Shown here in pieces: positions 53,042-64,000 of a stretch of DNA of 64,000 bases. The translations under genes and the position numbers were made by a program. Under the pieces are notes generated by a model, which was not told the DNA's origin, made no database searches, and saw only the letters and a list, made by a program, of their open reading frames with translations. The DNA lies in the NCBI RefSeq assembly GCF_030813055.1, contig NZ_JAUSTW010000006.1, forward strand, positions 124,001-188,000, read 5' to 3'. The DNA comes from Neobacillus ginsengisoli (GTDB lineage: Bacteria; Bacillota; Bacilli; Bacillales_B; DSM-18226). The first letter of the stretch is position 1, and every line of letters begins with the position of its first letter.

Positions 53042-53069
53042 ATGAGCTAGGAGATGTCTCCTAGCTCAT
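53042..53069 (-). terminator. Terminator of the ilv-leu operon
   Basis: ATGAGCTAGGAG pairs perfectly with CTCCTAGCTCAT (12 bp, 4-nt loop); on the minus strand it is followed by TTTATTTATTT. It lies 20 bases after leuD. Confidence 0.75.
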
Positions 53070-53089
53070 TATGTTATAGAAAGAAAGTT

Positions 53090-53674
53090 TTAATTTTTTA
53101 CAAGTTCATATTGCTTAATTTTTTCTTCATATGTTAATGTTACACCGATTTCATCCCAGCCATTGAGCAGCATTTCCTTAGAGTAGGGGGCAATATCAAA
53201 TTTAACCTCAAAGCCCTCATTATCATACACTACTTGATCTTCAAGGTTCACAATTAAATCGTACTTGTCGGATTCCGCCCTCTTAATGATGGTTTGAACT
53301 TGTTCTTCACTCGCCTGGATAGCAAGGATGCCATTTTTTACACAGTTGTTTTTAAAAATATCCGCATAGCTTGGTGCAATTATGACTCTAAAGCCATAAT
53401 CCTGAACAGACCATGGTGCATGTTCACGAGAGGAGCCGCAGCCAAAATTTTCTCCGGCAACTAAAATAGATGCACCTTGATATTTTGGATCGTTCAAAGA
53501 GAAATCTTCACGTGGATTTCCGTTGTCATCAAAACGCCAGTGATAAAAAAGGAATTGTCCAAATCCACTGCGCTCAATACGTTTAAGAAATTGTTTTGGA
53601 ATAATCTGATCTGTGTCAATATTAGCCCGGTTTAATGGATAAACAAGGCCTTGATGAATGCGTAGCGGTTCCAT
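53090..53674 (-). CDS. leuD: 3-isopropylmalate dehydratase small subunit
   Basis: A 194-residue swivel-domain subunit. It reads RANIDTDQIIPKQFLKRIER, GENFGCGSSREHAPW (substrate loop) and IFKNNCVKNGIL. With LeuC it isomerises 2-isopropylmalate to 3-isopropylmalate. It follows leuC by 15 nt; last gene of the operon. Confidence 0.96.
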   Translation of the reverse strand: MEPLRIHQGLVYPLNRANIDTDQIIPKQFLKRIERSGFGQFLFYHWRFDDNGNPREDFSLNDPKYQGASILVAGENFGCGSSREHAPWSVQDYGFRVIIAPSYADIFKNNCVKNGILAIQASEEQVQTIIKRAESDKYDLIVNLEDQVVYDNEGFEVKFDIAPYSKEMLLNGWDEIGVTLTYEEKIKQYELVKN

Positions 53675-53689
53675 TGCTTCTAATACCTC

Positions 53690-55111
53690 CTAGGAATTAA
53701 CAGTTTGGGCACTGAATTGACGTACATCGACAAAATGGCCTGCAATCGCAGCTGCAGCGGCCATTTCCGGACTCACAAGGTGGGTACGGGCCCCGTTTCC
53801 TTGACGGCCTTCAAAATTACGGTTTGATGTGGACGCACAGCGATCTCCCGGTGATAAAATATCATCATTCATCGCCAAGCACATACTACATCCCGCTTCA
53901 CGCCATTCAAACCCAGCCTCTTTAAAGATTTGGTCTAATCCTTCTTTTTCTGCTGCAAGTTTGATACTAAAAGAACCAGGAACGACGATGGCAGTAACAG
54001 AAGGGTTAACCTTACGGCCCTGGATGACTCCAGCTGCTTTGCGAAGGTCGCTCAACCTTGAATTTGTACAGGAACCAATAAACACATGGCTAATTTTAAC
54101 GTCTGTGATTTGCTGACCGGCTTCAAGACCCATGTATTCGAGGGCACGGTTAATTTCCTCTTTTTCGCTTGCTTTAACTGCGTCATCCGGATTTGGAACA
54201 GAAGCAGTGACGGGTATACACATACCTGGGTTTGTTCCCCAAGTCACTTGTGGTTCTATTTCAGCAGCATCAATTTCAACAACTGCATCGTAGGTAGCAC
54301 CTTCATCAGAAGCAAGATCCTTCCATTTGGCTACAGCTTCATCGAAAGCTTCCCCTTGAGGAGCATGTCGTCTGCCTCTTAAATATTCAAAAGTAGTCTC
54401 ATCCGGAGTAATTAATCCTGCTCTAGCACCGGCTTCAATCGACATATTACATACAGTCATACGCTCTTCCATCGAAAGGGAGCGAATCGCTTCACCTGTG
54501 TATTCCATCACATATCCAGTTCCAAATTGAACACCAAATTTACCGATGATAGCTAAAATTAAATCTTTCGCTGTTACACCCGTTCCAAGCATACCGTTTA
54601 TCTTTACATTAAGAGTTTTTGGAGGTGCCTGCCAAAGCGTTTGTGTCGCCAGGACGTGCTCTACTTCACTTGTACCGATTCCGAAGGCTAATGCGCCGAA
54701 CGCCCCATGTGTAGATGTATGGCTGTCACCACAAACGATTGTTTTTCCAGGCTGGGTTAGACCAAGCTCAGGACCAATGACATGGACAATTCCGTTATCC
54801 GGATGATTGATACCGGCAAGGGAAACACCGAATTCTTCGCAGTTATTTTTTAATGTGTCCATTTGTTTTTTAGAAACTTCATCTTTGATAACACTACGAT
54901 CACGAGTAGGAACGTTGTGGTCCATGGTTGCAAAGGTTCGATTTGGCTGGCGGACTTTACGCCCGTTCAAGCGTAGTCCCTCAAATGCTTGAGGAGAGGT
55001 GACTTCATGAACAAGATGCAAATCAATATATAGTAAATCCGGCTTTCCTTCTTCTTGATGTACCACATGCTGTTCCCAAATTTTTTGAATAATATTTTTT
55101 GGTTTTTGCAT
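53690..55111 (-). CDS. leuC: 3-isopropylmalate dehydratase large subunit
   Basis: A 473-residue aconitase-family enzyme with a 4Fe-4S cluster. The cluster cysteines are in GSCTNSR and [25 protein letters not shown] and HNVPTRD are also present. ATG 55111 follows GAGGAAGG; an in-frame GTG at 55126 precedes the site. It is separated from leuB by a 153-nt gap that holds a hairpin and a repeat. Confidence 0.96.
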   Translation of the reverse strand: MQKPKNIIQKIWEQHVVHQEEGKPDLLYIDLHLVHEVTSPQAFEGLRLNGRKVRQPNRTFATMDHNVPTRDRSVIKDEVSKKQMDTLKNNCEEFGVSLAGINHPDNGIVHVIGPELGLTQPGKTIVCGDSHTSTHGAFGALAFGIGTSEVEHVLATQTLWQAPPKTLNVKINGMLGTGVTAKDLILAIIGKFGVQFGTGYVMEYTGEAIRSLSMEERMTVCNMSIEAGARAGLITPDETTFEYLRGRRHAPQGEAFDEAVAKWKDLASDEGATYDAVVEIDAAEIEPQVTWGTNPGMCIPVTASVPNPDDAVKASEKEEINRALEYMGLEAGQQITDVKISHVFIGSCTNSRLSDLRKAAGVIQGRKVNPSVTAIVVPGSFSIKLAAEKEGLDQIFKEAGFEWREAGCSMCLAMNDDILSPGDRCASTSNRNFEGRQGNGARTHLVSPEMAAAAAIAGHFVDVRQFSAQTVNS

Positions 55112-55160
55112 AGTTTCCTTCCTCACGTAAATAGATTTATATTTTTTCTGTTTTAGAATT

Positions 55161-55195
55161 TGCGGGTAAACTGCTTTTTTTTGCAGCTTACCCGC
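55161..55195. repeat. Hairpin in the leuB-leuC gap
   Basis: GCGGGTAA-A-CTGC pairs with GCAG-C-TTACCCGC around an eight-T loop. There is no run of T after it on the minus strand, so it may be an mRNA processing or stability element and not a terminator. Confidence 0.55.
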
Positions 55196-55228
55196 AGGAT
55201 TTAATTAATAAAAATTTTTATCTAAGAG

Positions 55229-55266
55229 AATTGTCCGGCTTCAGTGCAGGGCGCTTGCGCTTTTCT
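55229..55266 (-). repeat. REP-like element at the leuB 3' end
   Basis: On the minus strand AAAAGCGCAAGCGCCCTGC is followed by a CTGAAGCCGGACAA-type tail. It begins at the leuB stop codon. The AAGCG(C/G)AAGCGCC core recurs at the leuA-leuB junction and is a family of short repeats I know from Bacillus genomes. Confidence 0.5.
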
Positions 55267-56368
55267 ATATATAACAGCTCATAATACACTTTGCGGCATT
55301 TTGCGACTTAATAAAATCAACAATATGTTTTGTCATTTCAGCTGTTCCAACAAGACTTCCGTTTTCAATTTGAAGATCGGCTGTATGGAATCCGGCATCC
55401 AGTACGGATTGTACGGCATCTTCAATCAATTTCCCTTCGTTTTCCATTTGGAAGGAATACCTTAACATTAGGGCTGTGGACAATATCATGGCGACGGGGT
55501 TGGCAATACCTTTACCGGCAATGTCGGGTGCGGAACCATGAACAGGTTCATAAAGGCCGACACCATCTTCACGCAAGCTGGCAGAAGGGAGCATACCAAG
55601 CGATCCGGTTAATACGGAAGCTTCGTCACTTAAAATGTCACCAAACAAATTCTCCGTTACAATGACATCAAACTGAGTAGGGTTGGTGATCAATTTCATT
55701 GCTGCAGCGTCGACTAACACATGGTCAACGGAAACATCAGGATACTGGGATTTTTTTTCTTCGACAACTTCGCGCCAGAGCTTGCTGGATTCAAGGACAT
55801 TGGCTTTATCAACAGAAGTGAGATGCCCGCGTCTTTGTTGTGCTGCTTGGAACCCCCTGTCTACAATTCTTTCAATCTCTTTACGTGAGTAAGCAAGAGT
55901 ATCGACAACAGATTGACCATTATCGCGTCGTTCACTCGGTGTTCCGAAGTAAAGTCCGCCTGTTAGCTCACGGACAATCAACAAGTCGCTTCCTTTAACA
56001 ACTTCTTCTTTTAGCGGTGAAGCGTGAAGTAGATTCTTGAAGCCTTTAATCGGTCGTAAATTGGCATACAAATCAAGCGCTTTTCGAATGCCGAGCAAAC
56101 CTCTTTCAGGGCGTAAATGGGAGGGGTTGTTATCCCATTTAGGGCCGCCTACAGCTCCAAGTAATACTGCATCAGCCCTCCCGCAAGCTTCTACGGTTGA
56201 CTCCGGCAGGGGAGTGCCATATTGGTCGATAGCTGCCCCTCCGATCTCATGTGTTTCAAAGCTGAATTCATGATTAAATTCTTCTGCAATTGCATTTAAC
56301 ACATCTTTTGCAGAATTAATAACTTCCTTGCCAATTCCATCACCAGGGAGTAATACAACATGTTTTTT
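55265..56368 (-). CDS. leuB: 3-isopropylmalate dehydrogenase
   Basis: A 367-residue beta-decarboxylating dehydrogenase. LLPGDGIGKEVINSAKDVL opens the fold, with LLGAVGGPKWDN, RELTGGLYFGTPSER, the catalytic Tyr in DTLAYSRKEIERI, Asp metal ligands in LFGDILSDEASVL and the cofactor loop EPVHGSAPDIAGKG. ATG 56368 follows GAGGAGG. The last residues (CIMSCYI) are atypical and end at a REP-like element. Confidence 0.96.
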   Translation of the reverse strand, partial: KKHVVLLPGDGIGKEVINSAKDVLNAIAEEFNHEFSFETHEIGGAAIDQYGTPLPESTVEACGRADAVLLGAVGGPKWDNNPSHLRPERGLLGIRKALDLYANLRPIKGFKNLLHASPLKEEVVKGSDLLIVRELTGGLYFGTPSERRDNGQSVVDTLAYSRKEIERIVDRGFQAAQQRRGHLTSVDKANVLESSKLWREVVEEKKSQYPDVSVDHVLVDAAAMKLITNPTQFDVIVTENLFGDILSDEASVLTGSLGMLPSASLREDGVGLYEPVHGSAPDIAGKGIANPVAMILSTALMLRYSFQMENEGKLIEDAVQSVLDAGFHTADLQIENGSLVGTAEMTKHIVDFIKSQNAAKCIMSCYI

Positions 56369-56416
56369 CATCAAAGCAACCTCCTCATCATTTTTTAGCA
56401 CCTTTAAGGTAATCTT

Positions 56417-56495
56417 CGAAAGCGCTAGTTTCACAGAGATAGATAGTTTGAAGCAAGCACTATTGGGACCGAAGTTTCCAAGGCGCTTCCGCTTC
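56417..56495 (-). repeat. REP-like element between leuA and leuB
   Basis: On the minus strand it starts GAAGCGGAAGCGCCTTGG two bases after the leuA stop and ends with AGCGCTTTCG, so the GCGC ends are inversely repeated. It fills most of the 129-nt gap. Confidence 0.5.
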
Positions 56496-56497
56496 TT

Positions 56498-59066
<2,569 letters not shown>

Positions 59067-59087
59067 TCATCCTTTCAAGGTAAATTA

Positions 59088-59609
59088 TTATTTTAATAGG
59101 GAGTAATTAGTTAGTTCGTTTACTTGCGGCTGATGCCCTCGTAAGAAGGCTGTCAGCCCTGTTCTGGCAATCTCTTTTATTCCATAAGGGCGAAGCAATT
59201 CAATCAATGCATCGATTTTTTCAGGTCGTCCGGTAATCTGGACTGCAAGACTATCTTTACTTACATCAATAACCAAGGCCCGGAAGGGGTCGATGATACC
59301 GTTGATCTCACTCCGCAGCTGACTGGTGCTGGCTACTTTAATAAGTGCGAGTTCTCTGGCAACAATTGCCTTATCGGTAATATCGGAAACTTTTAAAACA
59401 TCAATCTGTTTGTGTAGCTGCTTTGTCACTTGTTCAAGCCGTTGCTCGTCTTCCACATCAATAACCAGGGTCATTTTGGAAATGCCTTCTGTTTCGGTTT
59501 GCCCGACGGAAATACTTTCGATATTAAACTGTCTTCTTTGCAGTAAACTAGTGACGCGATTTAAAACACCGCTTCGATTTTGAACAGTTGCTGTGATTAT
59601 TCGTTTCAT
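59088..59609 (-). CDS. ilvH: Acetolactate synthase small (regulatory) subunit
   Basis: A 173-residue ACT-domain protein: [20 protein letters not shown] and [20 protein letters not shown] form the valine-binding domain, and the C-terminal half activates IlvB. Its ATG overlaps the ilvB TGA by 4 nt. Confidence 0.96.
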   Translation of the reverse strand: MKRIITATVQNRSGVLNRVTSLLQRRQFNIESISVGQTETEGISKMTLVIDVEDEQRLEQVTKQLHKQIDVLKVSDITDKAIVARELALIKVASTSQLRSEINGIIDPFRALVIDVSKDSLAVQITGRPEKIDALIELLRPYGIKEIARTGLTAFLRGHQPQVNELTNYSLLK

Positions 59610-61330
59610 GGTTTCACCCCAATCATTTCATGCAGTCCTTTGCCCGGGGCAATCATTGGGTAGACATTTTCCAGTTGAATCACTCGGCAGTCAACAAGGA
59701 CCGGGCCGTCATAGGCGAAAATTTCCGGAAGAGTTGTAATCAACTCCTCAGGAGTGTTGATTCTAAACCCTTTGATTCCATAGCTGTCTGCAAGTTTTAC
59801 AAAATCCGGATGAGACATTAACAGGGACTCAGAATAACGTTCATCATAAAAAGCTTCCTGCCATTGGCGAACCATTCCAAGTGCACCATTATTGACGATA
59901 ATTACTTTGACAGGTAAATTTCTTTCATAAATAATCGAAAGCTCCTGAAGGGTCATTTGGAATCCTGCGTCACCGACGATTGCGACAACGGTACTTTCCG
60001 GTGAAGCGATTTGGGCACCGATGGCAGCAGGGAAGCCAAAGCCCATTGTTCCAAGTCCGCCTGATGTAATCCAGCGATCCGGTTCATTAAATGTGTAATA
60101 TTGTGCTGCCCACATTTGGTGCTGCCCGACGTCTGTTGCTACAATCGCGTCACCGCTTGTCACCTTATGAATCGATTCAATAAGCCATTGCGGGCAAATT
60201 TCCTGTTGGTTATGTTTATACCAAAGCGGGAATTGCTGTTTATATTCCTTAAGCTTTTCGGCCCAGGCTTGTTGTTCCGGAGAATCTCCGTCCAGGTTTA
60301 GAAGCTCGAGTAATGCTTCCTTTGAATCAGAAACAATTGGAATATCCGTCGGTACGTTTTTCCCAATTTCCGCAGGATCGATGTCAATATGAGCTACTTT
60401 AGCATGTGGGGCAAAGTGCTTAAGATTTCCAGTTAATCGGTCATCGAAGCGGGCGCCAATATTGATAAGCAAATCACATTCATATAAAGCCATATTCGCA
60501 ACATAGGTTCCATGCATGCCGCCCATTCCTAATGAAAGGGGATGATTAGCAGGAAAAGTTCCAATTCCTAACAAGGTAGTGACCACGGGAAGCTGATGTT
60601 TTTCCGCAAAATCCTTGAATTCAGCAGCCGCTTTTCCGTGGAGGATACCTGCACCGGCAAGAATGACAGGCCTTTTTGCTTTGCCAATTGCATCTGTCAG
60701 CTTTTTAATTTGTAACGGGTTTGGCTTAATCGTCGGCTGATAGCCCGGCAATTGCAAGCTGACATCTTTAGGTTCTTCTTGAACAATTCCAGATGAGATG
60801 TCTTTGGGAATATCGACTACGACAGGTCCCGGCCGGCCTGTAGATGCAATATGAAAAGCTTCCTTGATGATTCTTGGTAAATCCTCTATCGATTGCACTT
60901 GATAATTGTGCTTTGTAATCGGAGTCGTGATTCCCATGATATCAGCTTCCTGAAAAGCATCGCTTCCGATGACACTGCGTGCTACCTGTCCGGTTAAAAC
61001 GACAAGAGGTAAGGAATCCATCATTGCATCTGTAATTCCGGTAACCAGGTTGGTTGCCCCGGGACCGGATGTCCCGATAACAACTCCGGGTTTCCCGGTA
61101 ATTCGGGCATAGCCTTCTGCAGCATGGATAGAGCCTTGCTCGTGACGGAAGAGGATGTGCTTTATAGATCCTTGTGCCCGATGAATAGAATCGTAAATCG
61201 GGAGGACAGCACCACCCGGATACCCGAAAATTGTATCAACCCCTTCTTTTATTAATAATTCGAGAAGAAGGTCTCCACCTGTTTTGGGGGCGGTACTGGC
61301 TTGGAATTCCAGTTTTGCTTCTGCTTTCAC
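59606..61330 (-). CDS. ilvB: Acetolactate synthase large subunit
   Basis: A 574-residue ThDP- and FAD-dependent enzyme. The catalytic Glu is in [29 protein letters not shown] starts the fold, and the ThDP-Mg motif is [13 protein letters not shown] ending in NNGALGMV. It makes acetolactate or acetohydroxybutyrate. It is the first gene downstream of the T-box leader. Confidence 0.97.
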   Translation of the reverse strand: MKAEAKLEFQASTAPKTGGDLLLELLIKEGVDTIFGYPGGAVLPIYDSIHRAQGSIKHILFRHEQGSIHAAEGYARITGKPGVVIGTSGPGATNLVTGITDAMMDSLPLVVLTGQVARSVIGSDAFQEADIMGITTPITKHNYQVQSIEDLPRIIKEAFHIASTGRPGPVVVDIPKDISSGIVQEEPKDVSLQLPGYQPTIKPNPLQIKKLTDAIGKAKRPVILAGAGILHGKAAAEFKDFAEKHQLPVVTTLLGIGTFPANHPLSLGMGGMHGTYVANMALYECDLLINIGARFDDRLTGNLKHFAPHAKVAHIDIDPAEIGKNVPTDIPIVSDSKEALLELLNLDGDSPEQQAWAEKLKEYKQQFPLWYKHNQQEICPQWLIESIHKVTSGDAIVATDVGQHQMWAAQYYTFNEPDRWITSGGLGTMGFGFPAAIGAQIASPESTVVAIVGDAGFQMTLQELSIIYERNLPVKVIIVNNGALGMVRQWQEAFYDERYSESLLMSHPDFVKLADSYGIKGFRINTPEELITTLPEIFAYDGPVLVDCRVIQLENVYPMIAPGKGLHEMIGVKP

Positions 61331-61384
61331 GTCGTAATCCCTCCTTAAGGGTATTAAAATTTGTAGATATCTTTATAACATAGT

Positions 61385-61705
61385 AAAAAAGGCCCTATTC
61401 TCTCCGAATAAACTGCAGCGAATAAACTACTACGCAGAATAATCGGGGAGAAAAGGCCTTTCTCTTCTCGGTACCACCCGGATTTACAGTATCCTCACGA
61501 ATACTGCCTTATGAAGCGACTTAAATAAAGAGATCGCTTCTTTTGGTAACAGGTGATCCATGCTTAGACCACCTGATTGAGCCTACTAAAGTTAAGTCTG
61601 TTCAGCTCAACACTCAGGGATGATGTCAGAATAAGTTGTATTACTGGGCTTCCAGCAACCCCAGCTCTCTGAAAATACTAAATCTTATTCCTTTATTCCC
61701 GTCAT
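61385..61705 (-). ncRNA. T-box leader of the ilvB-leuD operon, specifier AUC (Ile)
   Basis: A T-box riboswitch on the minus strand. Stem I begins about 61705 with GGAATAAG pairing with CTTATTCT and contains the conserved AGAGAGCTGGGG and GCTGGAAGCCCAG. In the specifier loop GACATCA (61627-61621) the triplet AUC at 61624-61622 is followed by A, indicating tRNA-Ile. The T-box itself reads GGGTGGTACCGAGA, with UGGU for the tRNA end. The terminator AAAGGCCTTTTCTC with GAGAATAGGGCCTTTTTT ends near 61385. B. subtilis ilv-leu uses a leucine codon (CUC) here. Confidence 0.9.
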
Positions 61706-61786
61706 CGATTTTGATATTCCATTGTCAATGGTTAACGCTTTTAGTACCTTTACTTCTTTAAGAAGGGGAGGGGTACCAGTAGATCC

Positions 61787-63454
61787 CTATATTTTCATGA
61801 TTCCGCCTGTGTTGGCAGAAGTAACGAGTTTTGCATATTTTGCCAGATAGCCTGATTTGATTTTCGGCTCAGGCTTTTGCCATGCCTGACGTCTTTCGGC
61901 TAAAACTTCATCATCAACGATAAGTTCCATGGAACGTGCTTCTAGATCGATTAAAATTTTATCACCATTTTGCACGAAAGCGATTGGTCCGCCTTCAGCT
62001 GCTTCAGGTGAAATATGGCCGATAGAAATACCGCGGCTGGCACCGGAGAAGCGTCCATCAGTGATCAGCGCAACTTCTTTACCTAATCCACGACCCATAA
62101 TAGCGGATGTTGGAGCAAGCATTTCCGGCATTCCCGGGCCGCCTTTTGGCCCTTCGTAACGGATGACAACTACATGCCCCGCCTTTACAGTACCATTGTT
62201 AATATTTTCTTGTGCTTCCTCTTGGGATTCAAAAACAATTGCTTCCCCAAGGAAGGTTTTAATGGATGGATCAACGGCACCAACCTTGATAACAGCGCCA
62301 TCCGGAGCAAGGTTTCCATATAGAATGGAAAGACCGCCAACAGGACTGTATGGATTTTCTTTTGGTCGGATGACCGTTTCATCAAGTATTTTTGCCTCTT
62401 TAACATTTTCTGCTAAAGTTTTTCCTGTAATTGAAAGGCACTCTTTATGAAGCACGCCTTCAATCTGACATAGTTCGTTAAGGATTGCACTTACACCGCC
62501 TGCACGATGAACATCTGACATCGAATAGTCGGATGCAGGCATAATTTTTGCCAGATACGGAACTTTTTCAGCAATTTTGTTGATATCCCGCAGATCGTAT
62601 TCAATACCGGCTTCATGAGCGATAGCCAAGGTATGTAATACCGTATTTGTTGAGCCGCCCATGGCCATATCAAGGGCAAATGCATTATCAATTGCTTCTC
62701 TTGTAATAATGTCGCGTGGGCGAATATCCTGTTTCACTAATTCGATTAAGTGTTTTGCGGCTTGGCGAATGAGCTCATGCCTTTCATCAGAAGTTGCGAC
62801 GATTGTTCCGTTGCCGGGAACGGTCATTCCCAGTACTTCCATAAGACAGTTCATTGAGTTCGCTGTAAACATTCCCGAACATGAACCACATGTTGGGCAA
62901 GCCTGAGTTTCAATCTCAAGCAGCTGCTCCTGACTCATTGATCCACTATGGTAAGCCCCTACACCCTCAAAAACAGAAGTGAGGGAGAGGTTTTTCCCTG
63001 ATGAAGAGACACCCGCTTCCATTGGACCACCTGAAACAAATACGGAAGGGACGTTGGTTCTGGCAGCTGCCATCAGCATTCCCGGCGTAATTTTGTCACA
63101 GTTTGGAATGTAGAAAACTCCGTCGAACCAATGGGCATTGATGACTGTTTCAGCACTATCGGCGATGATTTCACGGCTTGGAAGGGAATAGCGCATTCCG
63201 ATATGACCCATGGCAATTCCATCATCAACACCGATTGTATTAAATTCAAAAGGTATGCCGCCGGCTTCCCGGATGGCTTCTTTCACGATTTCACCGAAAT
63301 GATTAAGGTGTTTGTGTCCTGGGATAATGTCAATATATGAGTTACATACACCGATAAACGGCTTTTCTAAGTCACTCACCTTTACCCCTGTTGCGTATAA
63401 AAGACTGCGATGGGGAGCACGATCGATCCCTTTTTTAATCATATCGCTGCGCAT
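61787..63454 (-). CDS. ilvD: Dihydroxy-acid dehydratase
   Basis: A 555-residue Fe-S enzyme forming 2-oxo acids. Cluster cysteines lie in [11 protein letters not shown] and [38 protein letters not shown] is also present. ATG 63454 follows TTAGGAGG; the frame opens further upstream but without a site. It lies 11 nt after ilvE and upstream of the T-box leader. No terminator is evident between it and the leader, so partial readthrough is possible. Confidence 0.96.
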   Translation of the reverse strand: MRSDMIKKGIDRAPHRSLLYATGVKVSDLEKPFIGVCNSYIDIIPGHKHLNHFGEIVKEAIREAGGIPFEFNTIGVDDGIAMGHIGMRYSLPSREIIADSAETVINAHWFDGVFYIPNCDKITPGMLMAAARTNVPSVFVSGGPMEAGVSSSGKNLSLTSVFEGVGAYHSGSMSQEQLLEIETQACPTCGSCSGMFTANSMNCLMEVLGMTVPGNGTIVATSDERHELIRQAAKHLIELVKQDIRPRDIITREAIDNAFALDMAMGGSTNTVLHTLAIAHEAGIEYDLRDINKIAEKVPYLAKIMPASDYSMSDVHRAGGVSAILNELCQIEGVLHKECLSITGKTLAENVKEAKILDETVIRPKENPYSPVGGLSILYGNLAPDGAVIKVGAVDPSIKTFLGEAIVFESQEEAQENINNGTVKAGHVVVIRYEGPKGGPGMPEMLAPTSAIMGRGLGKEVALITDGRFSGASRGISIGHISPEAAEGGPIAFVQNGDKILIDLEARSMELIVDDEVLAERRQAWQKPEPKIKSGYLAKYAKLVTSANTGGIMKI

Positions 63455-63465
63455 TTTAGCGCCTC

Positions 63466-64000
63466 CTAACTGACGATTGCATGGTTTGTAGCGGAAGGGT
63501 AACAAGCTACCCCGTCTGTTGTAACGATTCGTCTAAATTCTTCTAACAATTCGTTTGTTACTTCACCGGGCACGCCATCTTTAATTTTGCGGCCATCTAC
63601 TTCAACAACGGCAATGACTTCTACTGCGGTTCCAGTTAAGAACACTTCATCCGCAACATAAACATCATGTCTGGTAAATGGAGATTCTTTGACCTCGAAT
63701 CCTTTTGCTTTCGCAACATCAAGGATGGCATTTCGGGTAATTCCTTCTAAAGCCCCTAAATAAACAGGAGGGGTATAAATAACTCCATTTTTTACAATGA
63801 AGATATTGTCAGCAGAACCTTCAGTAACATATCCTTGATCATTCAGCATTAATGCTTCCTGAACCCCGGCTTGGTTGGCTTCCAGTTTTACGAGGATATT
63901 ATTTAAATAATTAAGCGATTTAATCTGAGGGCTAAGGACATCAGGCCGATTCCTTCTGCTTGCAACCGAAGCAATCTTAATGCCCTGTTCATAAAACTCT
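63466..64000 (-). CDS. ilvE: Branched-chain aminotransferase, 3' part
   Basis: The C-terminal 177 residues of a fold type IV PLP aminotransferase; the 5' end is outside the window. It reads [39 protein letters not shown] (catalytic-lobe Glu and the TEGS motif) and [18 protein letters not shown]. It interconverts Val, Leu and Ile with their 2-oxo acids. The frame is open to the window edge. First visible gene of the ilvE-ilvD block. Confidence 0.93.
   Translation of the reverse strand, partial: EFYEQGIKIASVASRRNRPDVLSPQIKSLNYLNNILVKLEANQAGVQEALMLNDQGYVTEGSADNIFIVKNGVIYTPPVYLGALEGITRNAILDVAKAKGFEVKESPFTRHDVYVADEVFLTGTAVEVIAVVEVDGRKIKDGVPGEVTNELLEEFRRIVTTDGVACYPSATNHAIVS

Noticed and set aside
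61501..61560. AAGAAGCGATCTCTTTATTTAAGTCGCTT-like hairpin in the ilvB leader as a separate terminator
   Set aside because: It fits an internal stem of the T-box leader and has no T run.
61664..61680. CodY-like sequence (TATTTTCAGAGAG) in the ilvB leader
   Set aside because: It is the conserved AGAGAG segment of T-box Stem I; the CodY match is partial.
61710..61735. TTGACA near 61727 on the minus strand as the ilvB promoter
   Set aside because: A matching -10 at 16-18 nt could not be found; transcription may start further upstream or come from ilvD.

Overview
The window is chromosomal DNA of a low-GC, endospore-forming Bacillaceae bacterium (Bacillus/Neobacillus-like). Several gene groups match the Bacillus subtilis layout: a yhfS-yhfT-bioY biotin-linked operon, divergent citA/citR, a GerA-B-C germinant-receptor operon, the ilvE-ilvD-[T-box]-ilvB-ilvH-ilvC-leuABCD pathway, a ureABCEFGD urease operon and pucB/pucL/pucM purine genes. 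Shine-Dalgarno sequences are strong (GGAGG type), TTG and GTG starts are common, and most operons end in clear intrinsic terminators. I see no tRNA, rRNA, CRISPR array, insertion sequence or prophage.

Layout. 0.1-4.1 kb: an orphan phage-Gp49-like protein, then the minus-strand operon bioY-yhfT-yhfS under a promoter that overlaps a BirA-type operator. 4.3-9.3 kb: small regulatory modules (YciI protein, ArsR with two SRPBCC proteins, metallo-hydrolase with TetR, MarR, DnaQ-like exonuclease), several with readable operators. 9.3-16.4 kb: citA/citR, a VOC protein, a DinB protein, a cytochrome b-molybdopterin oxidoreductase fusion preceded by broken two-component genes and an MxKDx lipoprotein remnant, and a polytopic membrane protein. 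16.8-24.8 kb: a complete ECF transporter coupled to an NylC-like Asn-Thr hydrolase, then an M20 amidohydrolase, an aldehyde dehydrogenase and an SDR. 25-29 kb: DUF418 protein, paired SMR exporters, a GGDEF-EAL protein.

29.3-42.7 kb is a purine and urea nitrogen island: adeC, guaD, pucB with a truncated pucC, uricase and HIU hydrolase next to a perfect TnrA/GlnR box, and a full urease operon. Xanthine dehydrogenase catalytic genes and the OHCU decarboxylase are missing here, so the route has been eroded. 42.8-53 kb: M19 dipeptidase coupled to an S58 peptidase, the germinant receptor operon, an MFS transporter, DUF488, HlyIII, DUF1836 and DUF3892 proteins. 53-64 kb: the branched-chain amino-acid pathway on the minus strand, with a T-box leader between ilvD and ilvB whose apparent specifier codon is AUC (Ile).

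The most unusual signals are an ATT start codon for the thiolase YhfS, which also lacks its second catalytic cysteine; the ECF transporter-NylC-like hydrolase operon; a two-component system reduced to joined fragments; a nearly leaderless autoregulated ArsR operon; decay of the xanthine-to-urate step; short hairpin repeats sitting exactly on gene 3' ends; and the predicted isoleucine T-box.
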